From: Nilaparvata lugens
Lineage: Eukaryota > Arthropoda > Insecta > Hemiptera > Delphacidae
Length of the DNA: 64,000 nt
Direction: 5' to 3'
Assembly (NCBI RefSeq): GCF_014356525.2
Contig: NC_052514.1
Coordinates: 2,610,669-2,674,668 of the forward strand
The notes under the pieces are model-generated. The model was not told where the DNA came from and made no database searches. It saw only the letters and a list, made by a program, of their open reading frames with translations. The position numbers were made by a program, and so were the translations under genes. This document shows, in pieces, positions 52,532-64,000 of the stretch; the first letter of the stretch is position 1; each line of letters opens with the position of its first letter.

Positions 52532-53524
52532 TATAGTGGGGTCCACGGTATAATGGCAGTGGAGAAAGATAGGAAATCAACGTTCCCGATCCTCTGTCTT
52601 GTCAATACCTTCTATAGACCGTAGCTGATACAGATTTATTGATGTAATAGTAACTGTTCATTCTCGTTTGAAATAATCAATTTTATCAAGTTAGAATAGT
52701 TATTTGTGCAATTAGTGCGCAAAGTGACAGTTTGCTGCACCGAACTTTGCGCACGTATTTCATATTAAATTTTTCCTACAGTTACCATTGAATATGAGAA
52801 GTGGTTGATTATGGGTGAAATGATGGCTGAAATTCGCCAAATTTTTGTCTGCATAATTTTGTTATTGATAACAACTTTAATTTATTTTAAACTTGATAAT
52901 CCAATTGAAAATTTATAATAGATAATTTATTCAAATTAGAAATAAAATTAATCCAATTAATTTGAAAATTTGTATAATTTTGTTTGAATCTTAATTCCGA
53001 AATGCTTTTACAACCAATCAATTTATGAATGGAAAAAATATTATTTGAAATGATGAATTATTAATAATATTCAAAATGTATAAAATGAGTTCTCATTTTT
53101 ATTTTTTTGAAAATCAGAAAAAATATAGATAGAACAAATTCGCTTTCAAAATACACGCCAACAATATCAACAGCTGATTAGGATGGCTGCAAGATAATAC
53201 GCAAAGTATTAAGAGTATGCAAAGTGATACTTTGCGCACTGGAGCGGAAAAGTGATTCTTTGCGTTCTGTAATGGTCACTTTGCAGGAATGATCACTTTT
53301 CAAGGAGCCTGTAAGAAAATTCTATTTTCCAGTAATTTCATAATGAATTTTTATGAATAAGATGGAATACTTGTTAATTATTATTAGTTCTACATTGTTG
53401 AAAGACGGTCTGGCAACAGAGCAAAGTGAGAAAGAGATAGCGCTATCTACTTTGTTGAATGAAAGACTAGGATAACAACACCAATGTCAATCAAATACTG
53501 CCATTATAACCTGGACCTCACTAC
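52532..53524. mobile_element. R1 MITE split by an R6 element
   Basis: TATAGTGGGGTCCACGGTAT to ATAACCTGGACCTCACTACA. An R6 repeat at about 52694-53327 (TTGTGCAATTAGTGCGCAAA ... TCAAGGAGCCTGTAAGAAAA) sits in the interior. Confidence 0.7.
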
Positions 53525-53790
53525 AGACAAAATTAGAACTTAGTCACTTGTTTGTTTTGGGAAAGGATTTGCACAGATTTATCAGCGATGCTTAATTGGA
53601 GCGGAAAAAGGACAAAGGACGAAAGTGTGCGTCCTTGCTGCATAAATCCTTGCCAGGATACATTTTCCTGGGTCGGCTGCTTTGATCTGTCAAATCGCTG
53701 CCAAATTTATTTATTTATTCGATACATTTCGGAAGGCCGCAACTAATGAGTTGAATACAGGAGATAACATGCTGGTCACACTTGTTTTGT

Positions 53791-54169
53791 TATAGTGAGG
53801 TCCACGTTATAATGGCAGTGTTTGATTAACAATAGTATTGTTATCCTTGTCTATCATCCAACAAAGCAAATAGCGCTATCTCTTTCTCGCTTTGCTCTGT
53901 TGCCAGAGCGTCTTTCAACAATGTAGAATTGATAATACATTAACAAAATATTTCATCTTAATCATGAAAATTTATTATGACATTTTTGAAAAACATAATT
54001 TCTTGCTGAATGAAACATAATTGATTATTTTAAACGAGAATGAACAGTTAATATTACATCAATAAACCTGTATCAGCTACCGTCTATAAAAGGCGTTGAC
54101 AAGACAGAGGATCGGCAACGTTGCTCTCCAATCTCTCTCCACTGCCATTATAACGTGGACCTCAATATA
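53791..54169. mobile_element. R1 MITE, full copy (best reference copy)
   Basis: 379 bp with clean terminal repeats TATAGTGAGGTCCACGTTAT and ATAACGTGGACCTCAATATA. The interior has GATAGCGCTATC-like and GGCAACGTTGCTCTCC blocks shared by all full copies. Confidence 0.9.
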
Positions 54170-54461
54170 GTAAAATTTACTTTAGATTGTCAGCATTGGT
54201 TTTATGGGCAGCATTAAAGTTTTATATGTGTAGTGCTGCCAAGAGTGAATGCCTCTGTAGCACGTGCTCAGAATGTCTTCCTGGATGACTAATTTTCGAA
54301 AAAAACAGAAGCTGAAAATTGATTAATGGTGTTGAATGTGTGATCTCCTCTAATTTTGGACTTCCTTCTCAACTCAGACCCCAGAAAAACGTCTAGAGAT
54401 TGATCCAAATTATTTATTACAATCTCAAGATTGAATGGTAACATTTTCAAAATTATTATTC

Positions 54462-54640
54462 TTTATTGATTCATAGAATAAGTGCATCATCAAAATTATA
54501 GGAAGAGGAAAAATAAGGTAACCTTGTGCTATTCCTCTCCCAAATTTAGATAAGGTTACACATAGTACAAAATAGGTTAAGTCTTGTAGTTGTTCACTTC
54601 ACAAAATTTTCTGTCCTTAATTATTTTTATAAAGTAGATT
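54462..54640 (+). repeat. R4 repeat copy
   Basis: GATTCATAGAATAAGTGCAT to TCTGTCCTTAATTATTTTTA, uninterrupted. Confidence 0.65.
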
Positions 54641-54828
54641 TTTGAAACAAGATGCTTCAAAACCAAACATAAAGATATTATTATCATCATTATGGTACCA
54701 TTATAATTGTCATGTTCATTGCATCTACTGGCCTCTCATCTTGTGAGGGGTATGTTTGGATTTATCAAGAAGATATCGAGCAAGAACTAATTAATAACTT
54801 GAAAAACTGAAAACTTGACCTATTGGAA

Positions 54829-55241
54829 TCTTGAAGAATTTAAAATAGGCCTATAACCATCCTCGGTTAATTGAGAATTTTGATGCATAATTCCAAGTTA
54901 ATCAGTTGAGTAAGTCAGACGTGATGGTGCGTCATTCGTGAATTTTGAATGGAAAAGACTAAGAAATTGTTAAAAACCACAGATTTATTGAAAGACCGGT
55001 TTCGGTTATTACATCATTGTCAAAGGTGTTATCAGAGATTGACAATGGTGTAATAACCGAGACCGGTCTTTCTAAGTATCAATAAATCTGTGGTTTTTGA
55101 CAATTTCTTAGTCTTTTCCATTCAAAATTCACGAATGACGCACCATCACGTCTGACTTACTCAACTGATTAACTTGAAATTATGCATAAAGATTCTCAAT
55201 TAACCGAGGATGGTTATAGGCCTATTTTAAACTCTTCAAGA
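54829..55241. repeat. Large palindrome (arms about 195-200 bp)
   Basis: Inner arms GACTAAGAAATTGTTAAAAA ... GAAAGACCGGTTTCGGTTAT pair with the complementary sequence ending at about 55117, around a spacer of about 17 bp. The outer parts of both arms are inverted R3 copies (CCATCCTCGGTTAATTGAGA / TCTCAATTAACCGAGGATGG). A truncated inner copy lies at about 55980-56050. Confidence 0.9.
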
Positions 55242-55258
55242 ATTTGATAAAATAATTT

Positions 55259-55980
55259 TGATATGAATAATTACCACAATATCAACTTCTCAACTACACA
55301 AGAAGTCTTTCGTGAATTTCATATCCCCTAAGTGTATAAGCCATTTCTTTCCTTATATCAAGAGATCTATAAAGATATATGTTTCAGTTTAAGATTGACT
55401 ATCAAGTTTATTAACTATTTCTAACTTCAATCTACAATCTATAATGAAGGAAAGATATTATAATGAAGGCTTATACACGTAGGGGATAGGAAATTCACGA
55501 ATGACGCAACATCACGTCCGACTTACCCAACTGATTAACTTGAAATTTTGCATAATAGATTCTTAATTCACCGAGGATGGTTATTGGCCTATTCTAGAGT
55601 CTTCAAGATTCCAGTTGGTCCAGTTTTCAGTTTTTCAAGTTATTAATATTAGTCACTCGCTCGAAAATAAGACATGAGATTTCAATAGAATACCTGACAA
55701 AATTTGAGTGAAATTACGAGCGATTTCTCCAGCGCAGGGGCTTATAGTTGTTGAGTCTGTTGAGCAAACAAACTATTAAGATTCAGTCCCAGTTGCAGAA
55801 AAACTTTAAATTTTAATAATGATTAAATTCGAGGAGAGCCAATCGGGAAGAGTTTTTCTGAGATAATAGCTTCTCAGATTGATTCTCATGGCATTTAATC
55901 GGGATTAAAAATTAACAGACTTTTGTGAAACCTTTTTGTGTAGTTGAGGAGTTGATATTGTGGTAATTATTCATATTGAA
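55259..55980. repeat. Inverted repeat flanking an R3 copy and an R9 hairpin
   Basis: Arm TTGATATGAATAATTACCAC (55258) ... CTCAACTACACA and its inverse at about 55932-55980. Enclosed are an R3 copy (about 55440-55645, +) and an R9 hairpin (about 55793-55930). Confidence 0.75.
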
Positions 55981-56446
55981 TGAAAAAGACTAAGAAATTG
56001 TCATAAACTACAGATCTGTGGTTTTTGACAATTTCTTAGTCTATCTCATTCAATTTTGTGAAACCGGTTGTTAGAATTTAAAACTTTTCACAAGACTACC
56101 TCATCACAATCAACTGGCCTATAACTGCATGTTTTTGAGTCTGGATTTTTGAAAGCACTTTTCTATCTTCTGCTGCAAACATATCTCTTTATTCTATGCA
56201 AAACTCAGACACAAATCCAGTTTAATTTTCACATCTTTCTCAATTTAATTATATGGCATCAGCCTCGCAGATTACAACTTCTCAGAATGAACTGTCAGAC
56301 GAAATATAATCAAGTTAATAGATTCAAACTGAGTCAAGAGTCACCCTTTCAGTGCAGCTCGAGTCTAAATCAATTAACTGAGGTGTTTTCTAGTGTAATT
56401 ATAAATTATTATGATTGACATACATTCATTGAGTCAGGTGTTTCCT

Positions 56447-57003
56447 TTAGTGAGGTCCACGTTATAATGGCAGTGTTTGATTAACATTGGTATAGTTATC
56501 CTTGTCTATCATTCAACAAAGCGGATAGCGCTATTTCTTTCTCACTTTGCTCTGTTGCCAGATCGTCTTTTAACAATGTGGAAATGATAATTAATTGACA
56601 AAATATTCCATCTTAGTTATGTAAATTCATTATGAAATTATTGAAATATATGATTTCTTGCTTAATAAAATACAATTTATTTTTTACATTCAACAAAGTG
56701 GAAAGCGCTATTTCTCTCTCGCTTTGCTCTGTTGCCAGATCGTCTTCTAACAATGTAGAAATGATAATTAATTAACCAAATATTTCATCGCAATCGTGAA
56801 AATTTATTATTAAATTATTGAAAATTATAATATATTGCTTAATAAAAAATATAATTGATTATTTCAAACGAGAATGAACAGTTAATATCACATCGATAAA
56901 CCTGTATCAGCTACCGTCTATAGAAGGCATTGACAAGACAGAGGATCAGCAACGTTGTTCTTCTATCTTTCTCCACTGCCATTATAACGTGGACCTCACT
57001 GTA
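56447..57003. mobile_element. R1 MITE with internal duplication
   Basis: Starts TAGTGAGGTCCACGTTATAA and ends ATTATAACGTGGACCTCACT. The block from CATTCAACAAAGnGGA to CTTGCTTAATAAAAT is present twice (about 56511-56690 and 56690-56850), making it 557 bp. Confidence 0.8.
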
Positions 57004-57094
57004 GGGGGATTATGAATATTATTATGATCATCAATCAATCAATCATTTATTTCTTTCATCAAGAAATAGTATATTTCGCACCCAGAGCAGAAAA

Positions 57095-57715
57095 TCATAT
57101 TTTCCCACAGATACCTTGAAAAGTGACCATTTGTGCACTGATTGAAGGCCGCAAAGAATCACTTTTCCGCACTAGTGCGCAAAGTGAGTACTTTGCGTAC
57201 TCAAGATTTGCAGCATGACAATGCAAAATAGTTAGTAGGTTATATGTAGCACCAGTGCAGCAAAATCAAAATTAAGTTGGTAATACTCATAGTGAGGTTT
57301 ACGTTATAATGGCAGTGGAGAACAGTGTTGCCTTGCCATTATGTGCCGCCTTCATTTTAGTCATTTCAATGCTTACATAACATAAACCCCCTTCAAGCAG
57401 TCACATCAATTTCCAATTGAATTACTAATCATTATAATTCAATTTAAAATAAATTAAGGTTTTTATTAAAAATAAAATTACACAGAAAAACATTTGATGG
57501 ATTTGAGGGAATTTTACCCATAATTACCCACTTTTCATATTTAATGGTAACTGTAGGAAAAATTTAATGTGAAATCCGTGCACAAAGTTCGTTTGCTGCA
57601 CTCAAGAAACCATTCCGCCCTCGCCTACGGCTCGGGCGTAAACGTTTCTTTCGGTGCAGCAAACTGTCACTTAGCGCACTAGTTCCACAAATAACTATTT
57701 TCCGGCTCGAGATCG
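57095..57715 (-). mobile_element. R6 repeat, split by an R1 end
   Basis: About 57095-57230 (ACTTTTCCGCACTAGTGCGC) and about 57500-57715 (GGTAACTGTAGGAAAAATTT, GCCTACGGCTCGGGCGTAAA) are the two parts. An R1 left end (57289-57340) lies between them. Confidence 0.6.
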
Positions 57716-58468
57716 GTTTTCAAGTCCAAGGCAGTAGGCCGAGGACTAGAAAAGATTGAGAGCCAGAAAAACATTTTTGCCCTTGGTGCGAACGCTATTT
57801 TTCGCTACACACAAAAATAAACAATATATATATATGAGAATAGTTGTTTACTAAGCACTTCCGAAAGCAGAAGTGGAAGGTGATAGCTCTAGCAAATCTC
57901 AGGTAATCTGAATATCAGGAAATTGTCCAAGTATTTTTATTTTTTATTCTGATTTGTCTAAATAACCTAAAAGATGATGTTCAATTATGTGGGAGGTTGA
58001 GTTTATACTTTTTATCCTTTCAATGACAATAAGATAATATTATATAAATGTTTTAATCATTGAATAATGATCACAAATAATGAAAAGTTTTTTGATCAGC
58101 TGTTTTTTGATCACATTTCTTAGTTTCATGTTAGCGGCTGGAAAGGGTACTCTTCCCGGCCTAGGCCGGAAAGAAACCTGTTCTGACGTCAGACGAGAGT
58201 CGTCTGCAAACAATGTCTTTCAGATCTACGTAGGGACTGGGAAACAGCTGCTTTCTGTGCAGTGTGGCGAAAATATATTTTCCAATTATTAAAAAATACA
58301 TTTTCATCAAATATTTTGTTCATGTATCATATTTCTACATAGTTGAAAAACGTTCTGACAATTTTGCAGAGCTAGAGAAGGATAGCGCCATCTGCTTTGT
58401 CGAATGATAGACAAGGATAGCCACAATTTTTATCAAATACTGTCTTTATAACGTGAACCTCACCATAG
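57289..58468. mobile_element. R1 MITE ends separated by other repeats
   Basis: Left end ATAGTGAGGTTTACGTTATA at 57289 and right end TTATAACGTGAACCTCACCATAG at 58468 may be one R1 copy split by later insertions; the pairing is inferred. The intervening 57720-58290 includes a GC-rich hairpin (CTTCCCGGCCTAGGCCGGAA, about 58150) and a 70-codon ORF with a hydrophobic start, probably fortuitous. Confidence 0.45.
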
Positions 58469-58900
58469 AGAGACTTTAGTCAGCTTTCAAACAACTTCAC
58501 AGTAATCAATACAGTAATTTGAAATGTACACCTGCTGTCAATAGGCTTAATGATGATTGTAAATTGGCCTGAAGCGTGAAAAAGAAACTAAATAAAAGGC
58601 TAGCATAGAAGCAAACTAGGCTCACAAAGTAGGAAGCTGTTCGACTAGTAAAGTTGAATAGATGCCTCTGATTTGTATTCTGGTTTCTCTAATAATTAAT
58701 CAGTAGTCAATCAGGAATGGAGAGAAACAGAGCGGAAAAGGGAGAGAGAGATACACTTCAGAAGTTAATACTGGATAGAAATCAGTGATAGAAAGAATCA
58801 GGAACGAAGTAGAATAAGATTACGGAGAGAAATATGATAGTAGAGAAGGAAGGAAAAATAGAACGATTTTAAGGAGGAGTGTTGGAGTGGACTAAAGATT

Positions 58901-59000
58901 NNNNNNNNNNNNNNNNNNNNNNNNNNNNNNNNNNNNNNNNNNNNNNNNNNNNNNNNNNNNNNNNNNNNNNNNNNNNNNNNNNNNNNNNNNNNNNNNNNNN
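58901..59000. other. Assembly gap (100 N)
   Basis: Exactly 100 N, the customary size for a gap of unknown length. It lies about 0.7 kb upstream of the first TyrRS exon seen, so exons could be hidden. Confidence 1.
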
Positions 59001-59207
59001 TTTTTCCCCGCTTCAATTTTTAAATGCAACATCCAAGGTGCACACTAGAAAAATAAATTTCTAGTTTTGTTTAAAAATGAGTGTGTAACTGTTATTTCAA
59101 ATCATGCATACCTCTCTGCCCAAATCTGTATAATCGTATTCATATATTTATTATTTTTATGTTCCTTTTATAAGTTTCATAGTTGATCAAGTGAATGAAA
59201 ATAGTAT

Positions 59208-59345
59208 CTTAAGTCACAAGGACGGGAAGGGGCCTTTTGCAGGCGAGAATGATGTTCTAGTCGAGGCGTTAGCCGAGACTAGAACTCCATTCGAGCACTA
59301 CAAAAGACATTCACGTCCAAGTAACTTACACTATTTTTTGTCATA
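59208..59345. repeat. GC-rich hairpin repeat
   Basis: TGTTCTAGTCGAGGCGTTAGCC and GGCTAACGCCTCGACTAG-type palindrome around 59252-59290, flanked by GGACGGGAAGGGGCC and ACATTCACGTCCA. Confidence 0.5.
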
Positions 59346-59662
59346 ATAATCTAGAAAAGAATAATTGAAAAACAGAAAACATTACCTGCTTGTGCTGACA
59401 TTACTACATGCATTCTATAAACATAACCTAGTTTACAAGTTTCGAATTGACAAAAGTTCCACCTAGAGCGCTAAAAGACGGTTTCTTGTACCAGTTTTGC
59501 TGTTCCCAATTCGGAACTAGGAAACATACTCGACTGTAAAGAAAACATATGATTTTATCACAGTATAGTATGTTGTAATGAGAATCATATTTGTTCTACA
59601 ATGAGCTGTTTACCGGCTTGATTCCATGGATGTATAAAACAGCTGAAATTGAATGACTATGA

Positions 59663-62097
<2,435 letters not shown>

Positions 62098-63514
62098 GTG
62101 AGTCATTTCATTCATTCATTCATTCATTCATCCATTCAGACACTATACTCCGTGCAAATCTTCTTCAGACTTGGAGGAATTTGCGGCGCAGAGAAATGGA
62201 GGGAGATCAGCCAATTGCAGTGATGGATTGAGTCATAGGTGGAAGCGTAGTTGTCAATTTGTCGAATAGAGCCAGTCGAGTCTGTGATTGCAGAGAGGAA
62301 ACTTCCTAAGTTTAACATGAGCGCTTGAATACTCACTGGAAATTGGAGAACGCTGGCCGGTACACAATGGCAACATAGCCGCCGTTGTATCCCTGCCGCT
62401 GTATGCCTTCTCTACTACTCAAGTCCGAACTTAATTTGAAACGAGTATATTAGTTCGGTGGACAGTAGACCTCGCGCAGTTATAAACCACAGCCTACTCT
62501 GTCCATACTGTCCATCAGACTAAATTCTGTCGTGTCCTGTCGTGTCGGCGAGATATCGCTGTGAAAACGACTAATAATGGCTGTATCAAAAATGCAAACA
62601 TCAATAGCTAATCTCCTCCAAGACATACTGGCAACAGGTCAGCCCGAGTTGAAAGCAGATAAAGGTCGAGAGGAAATACTATGTTACTTTCAGTTTAATA
62701 ATAGTGCGATTAATAGTGCATTTAATATTGCATAAAAATTGCGTGCAATGACTCATGCAATTAATAGTCCACACAACACCTGATTTTTTACCAAGTTATA
62801 TTGAGATATTGATTGCTTGCAATGACGCATGCAATTAATAATCCACTCGACAGTAATTTATGATAAATAATTCTATAGTCTAATTTTTTTTGGTAATATT
62901 GGCGGTCGAAGGAGACTCCTTCTCCTTTTTATTATCCATAAAATGCAAAATTTCACAAAACCTTATATATACGTCGACGCGAAATTCAAAAAGGAACATA
63001 CCTGTCAAATTTAATGAAAATCTATTGCCACGTTTCGCCGTAAATGCAGAACATAAATAAATAAAAACATACAAACTTGAAAATACAAAACGGTCGACTT
63101 GAATCTTAGACCTTGATTTTTGTCCGTCTGTTTGATGCTGTGTGCTGTGCGAACAGACTTTCGCGCCGATAACACGCTCATTCCACTATCATCAGCTGAC
63201 GCTATGCTTATTGTATATCTGTTTCTTTACAAAATATAGTTATAATAAGAATAGCTTAAGTTGGTGAAAAGTGAAATGCATATGTTCGTTTAACGTAAAG
63301 CCAGTTACACACATCGATTTTTGGACATACGATTTTTTCCCGTTCTACCGGATTTGGACGGAAATTCTACAAGATTGAATGGAACTTGACATACACATGA
63401 TGTGTTCATTAAGTAAACACATCGTAATTATGTTCGCCAAGTTATGTTTTATCTAATAGAAAATTATAAGGATTACAAAAAACATACATTCAAAAATTGA
63501 TACGGGTGTGCAGC
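62098..63514. other. TyrRS intron downstream part
   Basis: A (CATT)n microsatellite directly after the donor (62107-62132), a GC-richer stretch at about 62340-62640 with a 52-codon ORF (62578) of no recognised family, an inverted R8 repeat (about 62885-63118), and a diverged R5 (about 63298-63480). Confidence 0.5.
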
Positions 63515-63865
63515 TATAGTCAGGTCCACGTTATAATGGCAGTGTTGGTTAGCAATGGTATTGCTATTCTTGTCTATCATTCAGCAAATAAGATAGCGCT
63601 ATCTCTTTCTCGCTTTGCTCTGTTGCCAGATCGTATTTTAACAATGTAGAATTGATAATTAATCAACAACATATTTCATCTTGATTATGAAAATTCATTG
63701 TGAAATTATTGAAAAATATAATTGATTATTTTAAACAAGAATGAACAATTAATATGACATCATTAAACCTGTATCAGCTACCGTCATTGACAAGACAGAG
63801 AGGTTCGGCAACGTTGTTCTCCTATCTTCCTGCTCCACTGCCATTATAACATGGACGTCACTATA
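63515..63865. mobile_element. R1 MITE, full copy
   Basis: TATAGTCAGGTCCACGTTAT to ATAACATGGACGTCACTATA, 351 bp. Confidence 0.85.
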
Positions 63866-64000
63866 GACTAAGTCTGTACATACATTTGAATGTACTTTGT
63901 CATTTTTGTCAGTTTGGAATACTCCTATTTCATTCTAGTCTATTCTGTTGCATTATATTCTGCATTATTTTATTTATTCATTTATTTATTCACGATACAA

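Noticed and set aside
58080..58292. 70-codon ORF with a signal-peptide-like start
   Set aside because: It lies in a mosaic of repeats, includes a GC-rich hairpin typical of mobile DNA, and shows no splice or polyadenylation context.
62578..62736. 52-codon ORF (MAVSKMQTSIANLLQDIL...)
   Set aside because: Lies within a TyrRS intron without recognisable domains. It could be an exon of an overlapping gene, but nothing supports that beyond an open frame.

Overview
The window looks like insect nuclear DNA: strongly A+T-rich, with short coding exons separated by long introns, GT-AG splice sites, and very dense transposon debris in both orientations. Several repeat families (short TIR elements, GC-rich hairpin elements, LINE tails) remind me of planthopper (Hemiptera: Delphacidae) genomes. 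That assignment is an inference from memory, not a search result. A 100-base run of N (58901-59000) shows that this is a draft assembly.

Coding content is modest. (1) Three paralogues of one small multi-pass membrane protein family share the same intron phases (1, 0, 1). Paralogue 1 is on + (185-4939; 5' end beyond the left edge). Paralogue 2 is on - (30867-11761; six exons give an intact 350-codon frame). Paralogue 3 is on - (46806-34851; its 5' exons were not found). The family resembles arthropod four-TM (DUF4728/pasiflora-like) proteins; function unknown. (2) Two exons of cytosolic tyrosyl-tRNA synthetase lie on + (59692-59813 and 61957-62097); the gene continues past the right edge and its N-terminal exons were not found. 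(3) A poorly resolved spliced transcription unit on + (about 20960-24800) sits inside the largest intron of paralogue 2.

Mobile DNA explains most of the rest. 5.5-9.4 kb: a decayed endonuclease/RT LINE. 16086-26220: a three-layer nest inside paralogue 2's intron. The layers are a pogo/Tigger-like outer element with TA duplication, a (CA)n-bearing repeat, and an 8.9-kb unit with 24-bp inverted termini and AATATTGT-rich subterminal satellites. That inner unit carries transcription unit (3). 34896-39824: a nearly intact Ty3/Gypsy retrotransposon with LTRs differing at 1 of 178 positions, inserted into the last coding exon of paralogue 3. At least 15 full or partial copies of one roughly 370-bp MITE (family R1) are scattered through the window, together with other repeat families (R2-R11).

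The most unusual structures are the 8.9-kb gene-bearing nested element, a tandem array of five degenerate copies of paralogue 2's terminal coding segment just 3' of that gene (10633-11760), the Gypsy insertion that swaps 12 C-terminal residues of paralogue 3 for 12 LTR-encoded ones, and a large palindrome at 54.83-55.24 kb. Exon boundaries were assigned by eye from paralogue comparison and splice consensus; repeat boundaries are approximate unless TIRs or target-site duplications are stated.
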